Positions 15,902 through 24,572 of a stretch of 64,000 bases of DNA are shown here, one piece after another. Location: the NCBI GenBank assembly GCA_031291415.1, contig JARLJB010000331.1, positions 1 to 64,000 on the forward strand, in the 5' to 3' direction. Source of the DNA: Telmatospirillum sp. Lineage in GTDB: Bacteria > Pseudomonadota > Alphaproteobacteria > Rhodospirillales > Magnetospirillaceae. How positions within the stretch are numbered: the first letter of the stretch is position 1; each line of letters begins with the position of its first letter. The translations under genes and the position numbers were made by a program. A model generated the notes under the pieces. The model did not search any database, was not told the DNA's origin, and was given only the letters and a program-made list of their open reading frames with translations.

Positions 15902-18616
15902 ATGCGCCGTTTTTCCGGTTTCGTCGTTCTTTTGGTTATTATATTGGTCAATCTCGGGGTGTGGTGGCTGTTGAACCGCCCACATTCCGACGTGGCTTGG
16001 CATGGCGAGATCAACAGCATCTCGTTTAGCCCCTATCGCAAAGACGATGACGCGCTGACCGACCGCGAACCGCCGCCCGAGTCCATCGACAAGGACCTGG
16101 CGCTGGTCGCTCCGGTGGTCAAGTCGATCCGTCTTTACAACGCCAAACCGATGACCATGGCGATTCCGGCGATGGCGGCCAAGTACGGCCTGAAAGTCAC
16201 AGCCGGCGCCTGGCTTACCGGGGCCTTGGCCGATCCCAATCTGCGCCTTGAAAAGCAACCGGCGCAGATGACGCCCGATGAGCTCAAGGCTTATCAGGTA
16301 CAGATGCGCGACCTCACGGCCAACGAAGAGGAAATCAATGGCGTCGTCGCCATGGTCCGTGACAACCCCAACATCGAACGCATCATCGTCGGCAACGAGA
16401 CGATCCTGACCGGGCAAACGACCGTCGCGCAATTGATCCGCTATATTCGCCAGGTCAAGTCGAAGGTCAATGTGCCGGTTTCCACCGCCGAACCGGCGTC
16501 CGTCTGGCTTTCGCACCCCGAGTTGGCCCGCGAGGTCGATTTCATCGCCTTGCATATCCTGCCCTATTGGGAAGGCATCCCGGCCGACCATGCCGTCGAT
16601 TTCGTGTTCGGCGAATATGACAATCTGACCCGCATCTATCCCGACAAGCATGTCATGTTGGCCGAAGTCGGCTGGCCCTCGGCCGGCAAGGGTCGCCAGC
16701 AAGCCGAGCCTTCGGTGATCAATCAGGCATTGTTCCTGCGTCGCTTCCTCAACCGCGCGACCGAAGAAGGGCTCGACTACAACGTTATCGAGGCTTTCGA
16801 CCAACCCTGGAAGCGGGCGTTCGAATGGACCGTCGGCACGCACTGGGGCGTCTGGGACGCCGACCGCAATCCGAAGTTTTCGATGGTCGAACCGGTTCTG
16901 GAGATGAAGCATTGGCCGATCCAGGCCATCGCCGCCACCATCCTGGCTCTCGCCCCGGTCATGTGGTTCCTTTACAATTGGAATCATCTCCGCACGCGGG
17001 GCAAAATCTTCTTCGCGGCCCTTGTTCAGGGCGCCGCCTCGCTGGTCATCTGGACCATGTCGGTGCCGATGATCCGCGATTTCGCACCATCGGCAGAATT
17101 GCTCTATACCGTCCTCATGCCGGCGCAGATCATCCTTCTCGTGGTGGTGCTGATCGCCGGCTACGAGCTGACAGAATTGACCTGGGCCCGCCAACTGCGC
17201 AGAGCCTACACTCCCGAGACGTCGCCGCCGGCCACCCGGTTCCCAAAGGTGTCGCTGCACCTGCCTTGCTACAACGAACCTCCCGAGATGGTGAAGCTGA
17301 CGCTCGACAGCCTCAACGCTCTCGATTACCCGAACTTCGAAGTCCTGGTGATGGACAACAACACCCGTGATCCCGAAGTGTGGAAACCGGTGCAGGAATA
17401 TTGCGCCAAGCTGGGCGACAGGTTCCATTTCTTCCATCTGGGGAAATGGCCGGGTGCCAAGGCCGGAGCCTTGAACTTCGCCCTGACCCAGACCGATCCG
17501 GACGCGGAGGTCATCGGCGTCATCGATTCCGACTATCAGGTCAGCACCGACTGGCTGAAGGTTCTCGTCCCCTATTTCGAGAATCCCAAGGTTGGCTGGG
17601 TACAGGCACCGCAAGATCATCGGGAATGGGAGCTCGACCTCTTCAAGGAATTCATCAACTGGGAATATGCCGGTTTCTTCGATATCGGCATGGTGGCCAG
17701 AAACGAGGATAACGCCATCATCCAGCATGGCACGATGACCCTGATCCGCCGTCAGGCCCTTGAGGAAACCGGGAAATGGGCGGAATGGACAATTGTCGAG
17801 GATGCTGAACTCGGCCTGCGCCTGCTGGAGAATGGGTATGAATCCGTCTATCTCAGCCATCGCTTCGGCCATGGGCTGACCCCCGACAACTTCACCGCCT
17901 ACAAGAAACAGCGCTTCCGCTGGGCCTACGGCGCCTGCCAGATCCTCAAAGGGCATTGGCGTTCGCTGATTCCCTTCCGCGACACCGGTCTGACGGCCAG
18001 CCAGAAATACCATTTCATCACCGGCTGGCTGCCTTGGTTCGCCGATGCTTTCTACGTCATGTTCACCATTCTTTCGGTGTTCTGGACGATCGGATTGGTC
18101 ATGGCGCCGCGGGCATTCGATTTCCCGCTCGCCATCTTCGTCATGCCAACCGTCGGCGTATTCATCGCCAAGATGATCCACCACCAGTTCCTCTACTCGA
18201 CGCGGGTGAAGTGCAACTGGCGCCAGCGCATCGGATCGGCAATCGCCGGCATGGGGCTGACCTATTATATTGGGCGTGCCATGTGGCAGGGCGTCTTTAC
18301 CAAGACCATCCCCTTCCTGCGTACGCCGAAATGTGAGGACAAGGCAGCCTGGACAGCAGGATTCATGATGGCCAGGGAAGAGACTGTGCTCATGCTGTCG
18401 CAGTGGTTCTGCGCGGCACTGATCCTTTCGGTCAAGGGTTGGAGCGACATTGACGCCCGCATTTGGGCGCTGGTGTTGAGCGTGCAGTCCATTCCCTACC
18501 TCGCGGCCCTGACGACGGCGATGATTTCTGCCATGCCGACCGAAGGGCTGATGCGCCGAATTCAGGCGAAGTCGAAAGCCCGGAAGCCTCCGCTCACCGC
18601 AACCCCGGCCGAATGA
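15902..18616 (+). CDS. Bifunctional GH17-GT2 beta-glucan synthase/transglycosylase (NdvB-like of Bradyrhizobium type)
   Basis: Inner-membrane protein of 904 residues. After a single N-terminal membrane segment (residues 5-23) comes a GH17-like domain with IIVGNETIL and MLAEVGWPSAG, which hold the acid/base and nucleophile Glu of that family. Membrane segments follow at about 340-430. The GT2 domain has LPCYNEPPEMV, PGAKAGALNFAL, GVIDSDYQV, the catalytic base in TIVEDAELGLRLL, and QRFRWAYGACQ (QxxRW). Further membrane segments close the protein. This architecture is known from the beta-1,3/1,6-glucan synthase NdvB of Bradyrhizobium, where GT2 polymerises UDP-glucose and GH17 remodels or cyclises the chain. 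A cyclic or branched periplasmic glucan is therefore the likely product; the linkage is inferred. Confidence 0.85.
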   Translation: MRRFSGFVVLLVIILVNLGVWWLLNRPHSDVAWHGEINSISFSPYRKDDDALTDREPPPESIDKDLALVAPVVKSIRLYNAKPMTMAIPAMAAKYGLKVTAGAWLTGALADPNLRLEKQPAQMTPDELKAYQVQMRDLTANEEEINGVVAMVRDNPNIERIIVGNETILTGQTTVAQLIRYIRQVKSKVNVPVSTAEPASVWLSHPELAREVDFIALHILPYWEGIPADHAVDFVFGEYDNLTRIYPDKHVMLAEVGWPSAGKGRQQAEPSVINQALFLRRFLNRATEEGLDYNVIEAFDQPWKRAFEWTVGTHWGVWDADRNPKFSMVEPVLEMKHWPIQAIAATILALAPVMWFLYNWNHLRTRGKIFFAALVQGAASLVIWTMSVPMIRDFAPSAELLYTVLMPAQIILLVVVLIAGYELTELTWARQLRRAYTPETSPPATRFPKVSLHLPCYNEPPEMVKLTLDSLNALDYPNFEVLVMDNNTRDPEVWKPVQEYCAKLGDRFHFFHLGKWPGAKAGALNFALTQTDPDAEVIGVIDSDYQVSTDWLKVLVPYFENPKVGWVQAPQDHREWELDLFKEFINWEYAGFFDIGMVARNEDNAIIQHGTMTLIRRQALEETGKWAEWTIVEDAELGLRLLENGYESVYLSHRFGHGLTPDNFTAYKKQRFRWAYGACQILKGHWRSLIPFRDTGLTASQKYHFITGWLPWFADAFYVMFTILSVFWTIGLVMAPRAFDFPLAIFVMPTVGVFIAKMIHHQFLYSTRVKCNWRQRIGSAIAGMGLTYYIGRAMWQGVFTKTIPFLRTPKCEDKAAWTAGFMMAREETVLMLSQWFCAALILSVKGWSDIDARIWALVLSVQSIPYLAALTTAMISAMPTEGLMRRIQAKSKARKPPLTATPAE

Positions 18617-18722
18617 GAGCGGATGGCGTGAAAACCGTGCGTTCGGCCGATCAGGTCCGCCCCCCCGCCCCTTTCCGCGACCCGGAAACGGCCGGGGGGC
18701 GCTGTCCCTCGGAGGTCGTTGC

Positions 18723-19805
18723 GTGACCTGCACGCGTATCTCCCTGCCACGGCCGATGCCGGCCGTGCTTGCGGTCGGCGCCTTTCTGAAAAACACGCTT
18801 TGCGCTATCGACAGGGACGATGCGGTTATTTCTCCGCCGAACGGCAACCTTGACACCCCCGAAGCCATCGCCGGGTTCGAAACGGCGGCGGCGGCGTTTG
18901 CCGCCCTGCCCGGCTGGCGGCCCCGAATAATCGCCCATGATCTCCATCCGGATTTTTACTCGACCCGCTGGGCCGAGGAACAAACGGCGCCCGCCTTGGC
19001 TGTCCAACATCATCACGCCCACATCGCCGCGGTCGCCGCCGAAAACGGCCTTTTCGAGCCCTTGATCGGCCTTGCCCTCGACGGCTTCGGCCTGGGCCCC
19101 AGCCGTCAGGCCTGGGGGGGCGAACTGTTGCTGGTCGATGGGCCGGACTTCCGGCGGCTGGGACATTTGGCCCTGCTCGCTCAGCCAGGAGGCGATGTCG
19201 CGGCACGCCAACCCTGGCGCATGGCCGCAGCCGTCCTGCATAGGCTGGGGCGAGACGACGACATCGCCGTCGCTTTCTCCGGCCAAAAAGGCGCGGCCCA
19301 TCTTGGCCGCGTCATCGCACAGGGACTCAACTGCCCGATGACGTCGAGCGCCGGGCGGTTGTTCGATGCCGCCTGTGGTCTCCTGGGCGTCCATCCGGTC
19401 GCCGCCTTCGAAGGACAGGCGCCGATGGCTCTCGAAGCCCTGGTCCGCCGTCCCCGTGTCCAGGAAGGCGGCTGGCGCATCGATGACGACGGCGTTCTCG
19501 ACTTCCTGCCCCTGATGGAGGCGCTGATCGGCCGGGACGCCACCGATGGCGCCGAACTGTTCCACGGCACTCTGATCGCCGGCTTCGAAGATTGGGCGGC
19601 TCGCGCCGCCGAGAGCGCCGGCCTTCGTAAAATCGCCATGAGCGGCGGATGCCTTTTCAACAAGGTCTTGCGCCAGGGCCTTTGCAATCGGCTGTCGGAA
19701 CGCGGTTTCACGCCTCTGCTGGCGCGCGCGGCATCGCCCGGCGACCCTGGTGTCAGTCTCGGACAAGCGTGGGTGGCGGCGTTGCATGCCGAACGACTGG
19801 AATGA
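18723..19805 (+). CDS. Stand-alone HypF C-terminal (Kae1-like carbamoyltransferase) domain protein
   Basis: A 360-residue protein covering only the C-terminal half of HypF. It has the metal-binding VQHHHAHIAA, the nucleotide-site segments GLALDGFGLGPSRQAWGGE, RQPWRMAAAVL, TSSAGRLFDAACGLLGV, AMSGGCLFNKVLRQGL, and the final SPGDPGVSLGQAW. The acylphosphatase, zinc-finger and YrdC-like domains of full HypF (about 750 residues) are absent. The start is GTG with GGAGG seven bases upstream, so it is a real gene start and not a broken 5' end. HypF transfers the carbamoyl group to HypE in NiFe-hydrogenase cyanide-ligand synthesis; without the other domains this protein would need partners or do another carbamoylation. 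It overlaps the MFS gene by ATGA. Confidence 0.8.
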   Translation: MTCTRISLPRPMPAVLAVGAFLKNTLCAIDRDDAVISPPNGNLDTPEAIAGFETAAAAFAALPGWRPRIIAHDLHPDFYSTRWAEEQTAPALAVQHHHAHIAAVAAENGLFEPLIGLALDGFGLGPSRQAWGGELLLVDGPDFRRLGHLALLAQPGGDVAARQPWRMAAAVLHRLGRDDDIAVAFSGQKGAAHLGRVIAQGLNCPMTSSAGRLFDAACGLLGVHPVAAFEGQAPMALEALVRRPRVQEGGWRIDDDGVLDFLPLMEALIGRDATDGAELFHGTLIAGFEDWAARAAESAGLRKIAMSGGCLFNKVLRQGLCNRLSERGFTPLLARAASPGDPGVSLGQAWVAALHAERLE

Positions 19806-20995
19806 TCCGTATCTCGCCGATTGCCGTCCGCCTGTCGTTCTATTACGCCGCCCTGCTCTCGGTAACCGGTATTCAGTTGCCTTATTGGCCGCTCTATTTG
19901 GCCTCCAAGGGACTGAATGCTCCGGAAATCGGCCAGATCCTCGCGGCGTCCTATCTCATCAAGATCGTTACCAATCCGCTTGTCGGAATGGCGGCCGATC
20001 GCCGGGGGGCGCGGCGTGGACCGTTGATCCTGCTGGCATTTGTCAGCCTGGTAGCCACCGCGGTCTTTCCTCTGGCCGACGGCTTTCTGTCGGTGCTGAT
20101 CGTTACCCTGGTGTCTTCCGCCGCCTATACGGCAATGCTGCCGCTGGGCGACAGCCTTACCATGCAATGTACGATCAGCCATCGCCTGGATTACGGCCGA
20201 ATCCGCCTGTGGGGATCGATCAGTTTCATCGTTGTCGCCAGCCTGGCCGGGCAGCAGCTGACGTCGGCGCCGCGGTCCGCCATCCTGTGGGCCAGTCTGG
20301 CCGGTCTTCTGGCCAATCTGGCGTCCACCTTTTATTTGCCCGACCTCCGCAGCGAACCGGCCAAGGGCAAGGCTGTCTCACTGCGACCGCTTCTGGCAAG
20401 CCGGCCGTTCCAGCTGTTCCTCGCCTGCTGCAGCCTTGGGCAGGCCAGCCATATGATCTATTACGGCTTTGCCACCCTTCATTGGCGGGCCGCCGGCCTG
20501 TCCGGAACAATCATCGGGGCGCTGTGGGCCGAAGGCGTTATCGCCGAAGTCGTTTTTTTCGCACTAGGAGCCCGGCTGGTCACCCGCTTCGGCCCCGTTG
20601 CCCTGATGATCGTCTCTGGATTGGCTGGTGTCCTGCGCTGGTCGGTGCTGGCGACCACCACCGACCCGATCATCCTCGCCTGTGTCCAGGGACTGCATGC
20701 CCTCACCTTTGGCGCCGGCCATCTGGGCGCCATGCATTTCATCAGCCGGTCGACGCCGACCGGCCTGTCGGCCAGAGCCCAGGGCATCTATTCCGCGGTC
20801 GTCACCGGAGTCGTTTCCGGTTTGGCCATGCTGGGCTCGGGAACGCTCTATCATTATCTGAACGGCGAGGCTTTTTTTGTCATGTGCCTGATGTCGCTGA
20901 TGGCCGTGCTGCTGGCATTCGCCCTTAAACGCCAATGGTCCGGCGGCATGCTGGTCGCAGCGCCATCGCTCTCAGAGAAATGCGACGGCGCCTGA
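19802..20995 (+). CDS. MFS permease (MFS_1-like, HcaT/NupG-related)
   Basis: Twelve-helix inner-membrane transporter of 397 residues starting at the ATG overlapping the previous stop. The N-terminus (LSFYYAALLSVTGIQLPYWPLYLASKGL) and the loop GMAADRRGARRGPLIL match the MFS_1-like group that contains phenylpropionate and nucleoside/H+ symporters. The family motif continues with SHRLDYGRIRLWGSISFIVVA. The substrate cannot be read from sequence. Translational coupling to the HypF-like gene suggests co-expression, though a functional link is unclear. Confidence 0.85.
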   Translation: MIRISPIAVRLSFYYAALLSVTGIQLPYWPLYLASKGLNAPEIGQILAASYLIKIVTNPLVGMAADRRGARRGPLILLAFVSLVATAVFPLADGFLSVLIVTLVSSAAYTAMLPLGDSLTMQCTISHRLDYGRIRLWGSISFIVVASLAGQQLTSAPRSAILWASLAGLLANLASTFYLPDLRSEPAKGKAVSLRPLLASRPFQLFLACCSLGQASHMIYYGFATLHWRAAGLSGTIIGALWAEGVIAEVVFFALGARLVTRFGPVALMIVSGLAGVLRWSVLATTTDPIILACVQGLHALTFGAGHLGAMHFISRSTPTGLSARAQGIYSAVVTGVVSGLAMLGSGTLYHYLNGEAFFVMCLMSLMAVLLAFALKRQWSGGMLVAAPSLSEKCDGA

Positions 20996-21147
20996 AATCA
21001 CCACCAACCGGGACCGACTGGGTCTTTCATGCGACAATCGTTCGATAATTTCATATCCAACAAGCACTCGGGTATGAAACTTTTCTCGGAAAAGGAGACG
21101 ATCCGGCTATAATTGAAGTCTTGCTGTCGCCCGTTGAGGAATAGATC

Positions 21148-22845
21148 TTGAACCCGTTGCACCTCCCAGCCTCCTTCTCTGCTCCCATGCTGCGCGCCGT
21201 GACCATAGCGGCGCTGATGCTGGCTACCGAAGGCGCGACGGCCACCACCGTGCCCCCTGTCGACCCGGCGACCACCGAAATTCAGAAGCGACTTTCCGGC
21301 ACTGGCGCAACGACCAAAATCGCCGGTGAGGAAGTCGATCTGTCGTTGTTACGCAGCTTTTACCAGAATCGCGGTTGGCATCCGGCCTGGAACGACGTGG
21401 CCGACAAGATTGTCGCCGTTCTCGGCACGGCCAATCAGGACGGTTTGCCGGCCGAGGGACTGCATCTCGGAGAACTTGGCCAACGGCGCCCCAACAGCGG
21501 ATCGATTGGCGTCGCCGAGCATGATCTGCTGCTCACCGATGCCTTGCTGCGTTATGCATCGGCAATGCGTGGGCAGCGCGCCAATCCCAGTGAGATCGAA
21601 GACGATTGGCTTGTTTCCACGCCGTCGTTCGATGCCGTGGCCTTTCTGCAAAGCCATTTGCACGACCTGCCGAGTGCTCTGCACACGTTGCAGCCGCCCT
21701 ACGCCGGGTATCAACTCCTGCGCCAGAAGCTTGGCGAGTTGAAGGCGATCGCCGCCGCTGGCGACTGGCCGAAGGTGCCGCCGGGACCATCCCTCAAACC
21801 GGGGGTCGATGACGAACGTATTCCCGCCGTACGGCGGCGGCTGATCGCCACCGGCGAGTTTTCGTCGAGCGATGCCACCACGACAGTCTACGACGATGCC
21901 CTGCTGGCCGCCGTGCAACTGTTCCAAAGGCGTCATGGATTGGCCGATGACGGCGCGCTTGGTCGCCAGACCGTCAATGCCATGAATGTCTCTGCCGCTC
22001 AATTGGCAAGACAGGTGGCCGTCAATATGGAACGCTGGCGCTGGCTGCCACAGCATCTGGAAGACAATCATATCGTCGTCAATGTGCCTGGGGCCTGGAT
22101 GGAGGTGGTCGAAGGCGGCAGCGCCGTCTTGACCATGCGGGTCGTCGTCGGCGACCCTGACCACCCAACACCGGCGATGCATGCCGAAATGACGTCGCTG
22201 GTCCTGAACCCGACATGGCGGGTTCCAGCCTCCATCGCGACCGCCGAAATATTGCCGAAGCTGAAGAGGGATCCCGGCTATCTGATCGCCAATGATCTGG
22301 AACTGGTGTCTGAGTCCTTCCCGCCGGGCAGCCCGGAAAGCCAGGGCGTCGGGATCTCCTGGCAGGATCGGTCGAGCATACCCTGGCCAATTCGGCAAAG
22401 GGCCGGTTCGGACAATGCGCTCGGACGAATCAAGTTCAACATCCCCAACAACGACGATATCTATCTGCACGATACGCCCAACCACAAGGCCTTTTCCCGC
22501 GCCTTGCGAGCCTTGTCCCACGGCTGTATCCGTCTGGAAAAACCTGACCAGCTGGCCCTCTACGTTCTGAAGGACAAGGACTGGTCGCAACAAAAGCTCG
22601 ACACCGAAATCGATACAGGCAACACCCGGACGGTGAGCCTCAGCAAACGTCTGCCGGTCTGGTTGCTCTACTGGACCACTTGGGTGGATTCCGACGGCGT
22701 TCTGCAGGTCCGCGACGACCTCTACGGTCGTGATCAGCGGCTCGGCAGCAGCTTGGCCCATCCTTTGCGTCCCGCCTCCATGGCCTCTGTCGCGACGCCG
22801 GTCGCGCAGAAAGAGGTACGGTGCGACGGCTGCCGTGTCCCGTGA
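21148..22845 (+). CDS. L,D-transpeptidase, YcbB/LdtD type
   Basis: Periplasmic enzyme that forms 3-3 cross-links in peptidoglycan. It has 565 residues. A TTG start at 21148 follows GAGGA by seven bases; an ATG at 21187 is possible and would keep the signal peptide (ITIAALMLATEG-type region). Residues about 40-210 form the scaffold domain of YcbB enzymes. A peptidoglycan-binding domain follows (AVQLFQRRHGLADDGALGRQTVNAMN), then the YkuD catalytic domain with the Cys in SHGCIRLEKPDQLA and the upstream His in IYLHDTPNHKAF. The MepK-like endopeptidase gene follows, as in E. coli. A 20-base tandem duplication overlaps the stop codon. Confidence 0.92.
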   Translation: MNPLHLPASFSAPMLRAVTIAALMLATEGATATTVPPVDPATTEIQKRLSGTGATTKIAGEEVDLSLLRSFYQNRGWHPAWNDVADKIVAVLGTANQDGLPAEGLHLGELGQRRPNSGSIGVAEHDLLLTDALLRYASAMRGQRANPSEIEDDWLVSTPSFDAVAFLQSHLHDLPSALHTLQPPYAGYQLLRQKLGELKAIAAAGDWPKVPPGPSLKPGVDDERIPAVRRRLIATGEFSSSDATTTVYDDALLAAVQLFQRRHGLADDGALGRQTVNAMNVSAAQLARQVAVNMERWRWLPQHLEDNHIVVNVPGAWMEVVEGGSAVLTMRVVVGDPDHPTPAMHAEMTSLVLNPTWRVPASIATAEILPKLKRDPGYLIANDLELVSESFPPGSPESQGVGISWQDRSSIPWPIRQRAGSDNALGRIKFNIPNNDDIYLHDTPNHKAFSRALRALSHGCIRLEKPDQLALYVLKDKDWSQQKLDTEIDTGNTRTVSLSKRLPVWLLYWTTWVDSDGVLQVRDDLYGRDQRLGSSLAHPLRPASMASVATPVAQKEVRCDGCRVP

Positions 22846-22870
22846 AATGTTGCCGTGTCCCGTGAAATGA
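22831..22870 (+). repeat. 20-bp tandem duplication across the ldtD-like stop codon
   Basis: The unit TGCCGTGTCCCGTGAAATG plus one base occurs twice in direct tandem (22831-22850, 22851-22870), differing only in the last base. The first copy contains the stop codon of the L,D-transpeptidase gene, so the second is entirely 3' untranslated. It looks like recent slippage. Confidence 0.85.
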
Positions 22871-22946
22871 TGTTATGACAGATGCAATGGCTTAGAAAGA
22901 CTAGGGGAAAAACCATGCGTCTGTGCAACCCTGGACGAGATGGCCG

Positions 22947-23486
22947 ATGCTGAGCCGTCGGCAATTCCTCGCTTTTGGTATCGCTGCTACAGCTACCGCC
23001 GCCCTGCCACTCCGCCCCGCCGAAGCCGCATTGCGCACCAAGGTCGAACGATCGATCTTCCTGCACAATATCCACACCGGTGAAAGCCTGAAAACCGTCT
23101 ATTGGGCGAACGGGCGATACCAATCGGCATCCTTGCGCCAACTCAACCACATCCTGCGAGACCATTATTCCGGCACCATCCATACAATGGATCCGCACGT
23201 CATCGACCTGATTTGCGCGCTCCAGCACCGGTTGGATGCCCGCAAGCCCTTCCTCATCGTCTCTGGCTACCGGACGCCGCAAACCAATGCCATGCTGGCC
23301 TCCGAATCCGATGGCGTCGCCCAGCACAGCCTGCACATGGACGGCAAGGCGATCGATATCCGCATGGAAGGGGTCGGAGTCAGGTCCCTGGGTCGCGCGG
23401 CAAAAAGCCTGCGGGCCGGTGGAGTGGGGCAATATCCGCAATCGGATTTTGTCCATGTGGACATCGGCCGCGTCCGCTATTGGTAA
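22947..23486 (+). CDS. MepK/YcbK-like murein endopeptidase (DUF882, peptidase M15)
   Basis: A 179-residue exported protein. The ATG at 22947 gives a twin-arginine signal (MLSRRQFLAFG followed by a hydrophobic Ala-rich stretch, ending PAEAA), as in E. coli YcbK; a GTG at 22923 is also in frame. The M15/DUF882 zinc-site blocks are VSGYRTPQTNAML, SLHMDGKAIDIRM and SDFVHVDIG. E. coli MepK (YcbK) cleaves 3-3 cross-links made by L,D-transpeptidases, and its gene neighbours ldtD there. The same pairing here supports a role in opening or recycling those cross-links. Confidence 0.9.
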   Translation: MLSRRQFLAFGIAATATAALPLRPAEAALRTKVERSIFLHNIHTGESLKTVYWANGRYQSASLRQLNHILRDHYSGTIHTMDPHVIDLICALQHRLDARKPFLIVSGYRTPQTNAMLASESDGVAQHSLHMDGKAIDIRMEGVGVRSLGRAAKSLRAGGVGQYPQSDFVHVDIGRVRYW

Positions 23487-23664
23487 AATCCGAGGCAGGA
23501 TCTAGAGCGGCGTGCGTCAAATCTGACGCGCCCCGCTCAAGCGGCCACCCCGGCTGCGGCCAAGCGCGCGGGACCAAGGGACATAAATGTGAGCCAGAGC
23601 GTGATTCGATGCAGATCGCTCACGCTAGTGTTGCCGACGCAAACGCATGAATCCCGTCAATTCT

Positions 23665-23748
23665 CCCACCCCAGCCCTCCCCACAAGGAGGAGGGAGCCG
23701 TTGCTCTTTAGCCCCTCCCCTTGATGGGGAGGGGTTGGAGTGGGGTGG
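23665..23748. repeat. Imperfect inverted repeat element, about 84 bp
   Basis: The left arm CCACCCCAGCCCTCCCC and the right arm GGGGAGGGGTTGGAGTGGGGTGG are near-complementary around a centre that itself contains a CCCCTCCCC/GGGGAGGGG hairpin. This type of C-rich/G-rich palindromic element is common between genes in alphaproteobacteria and is probably dispersed in the genome. Confidence 0.6.
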
Positions 23749-23793
23749 AACATCATCTGAATGTGTCAGAACACTAGAAAGAAACAAATTGTC

Positions 23794-23823
23794 AGTAGCA
23801 CCGGCGTCGCTGTCGGTGCTACT
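23794..23823. terminator. Hairpin, also a copy of a dispersed GTAGCACCGGCGTC repeat
   Basis: AGTAGCACCG pairs with CGGTGCTACT around GCGTCGCTGT. It lies 32 bases past the stop of the minus-strand LolA-like gene and could terminate it. The sequence AGTAGCACCGGCGTC recurs in the long palindrome at 50973-51053, so it is probably also a repeat family member. Confidence 0.55.
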
Positions 23824-23855
23824 CGTGTTTCATCCAGGGCGGAACTCTAAGCTGA

Positions 23856-24485
23856 TCAATGCAAGCTGAGCTTCGAAAAATCCAAAGGCAACCCCTTGTA
23901 GTCGCTGGGTAGCACAAAGGCCGACGGATCGGCCTTGACCCGCAAGACATGCGACAGCCCGCTCTCGATCTGGCTCTCTTGTCCGCCGAACTTGACGCGG
24001 CCGGCCAGCTTCATCATGATTCCGTCGGTTGACAACCACATGCGTCCGTGAAAGCTGCCGCCCTGACCGGAGTCTCCGCTGACCTCGTAGCGGGTCGTCT
24101 GTTCTCCGCCGACCCTTTCCTGCCCGAGGGCCTTGCTTTCGACCATCACACCGTCAAAACCACCGATAAGACCGGCGACAGCCTGGAAGCTGGAGCTCAG
24201 ATACCACTTCCGCTCGGGCCAGAGCATCGCCGCTTCGTTGGTATCGCGCCGCAGCAGCAGGGTCTGGCGACCGCCGGAAGCATCGAAGTCCCAACGTCCG
24301 CGGCCCGGAGCATGGACGGTCGACCCTTGAAACCGCCCTTTGCTGGAAACCACGTAGAAGTCCGCCGTGTAGTCGGATTGAGCATCCAGAAGGTCCGCGA
24401 CAGGAACGCTGGCCGCCTCGGCCCCGGGAACGGCGCCGGCCAAAGCGGCCATGGCGACGACAATGGCAACGAACATACGCAACAC
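23856..24485 (-). CDS. Secreted LolA/DUF4412-like beta-sheet protein
   Basis: About 209 residues from a GTG at 24485 that follows GAGGAG by nine bases; the frame opens earlier but without a signal-like start. The signal peptide is MFVAIVVAMAALAGAVPGAEAA. The mature protein has amphipathic strands typical of the LolA/LppX-like half-barrel (YTADFYVVSSKGRFQGSTVHAPGRGRWDF, TRYEVSG, FHGRMWLSTDGIMMKLAGRV). Such proteins bind lipid or lipoprotein acyl chains in the periplasm. True LolA functions with LolB/LolCDE, none of which is here, so a specific role is not assigned. Confidence 0.65.
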   Translation of the reverse strand: MLRMFVAIVVAMAALAGAVPGAEAASVPVADLLDAQSDYTADFYVVSSKGRFQGSTVHAPGRGRWDFDASGGRQTLLLRRDTNEAAMLWPERKWYLSSSFQAVAGLIGGFDGVMVESKALGQERVGGEQTTRYEVSGDSGQGGSFHGRMWLSTDGIMMKLAGRVKFGGQESQIESGLSHVLRVKADPSAFVLPSDYKGLPLDFSKLSLH

Positions 24486-24572
24486 GGAAAGAAACTCCTC
24501 AACAACATGAGACCGGGACCGATGGATGGCCTCGGCCATTCTCAATGTATGGCTCTTGGCAGAGAGCGCACT

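Larger units (their letters stand above)
23487..23855. other. Intergenic region with repeats
   Basis: These 369 bases lie between convergent genes. Three symmetric elements are visible: GCGGCGTGCGTCAAATCTGA with a partly complementary GACGCGCCCCGC just downstream (about 23507-23538), the CCACCCCAGCCCTCCCC element (23665-23748), and the AGTAGCACCG hairpin (23794-23823). No gene is evident. Confidence 0.55.

Noticed and set aside
15785-18868. A 1027-codon open frame on the minus strand
   Set aside because: It is antisense to the GH17-GT2 gene, rich in Arg, Gly, His and Asp as typical of GC-rich shadow frames, and shows no domain.
18723-19805. HypF-like gene as a 5'-truncated pseudogene
   Set aside because: It has an in-frame GTG with a good ribosome site, an intact reading frame and translational coupling to the next gene, so it is kept as a gene.
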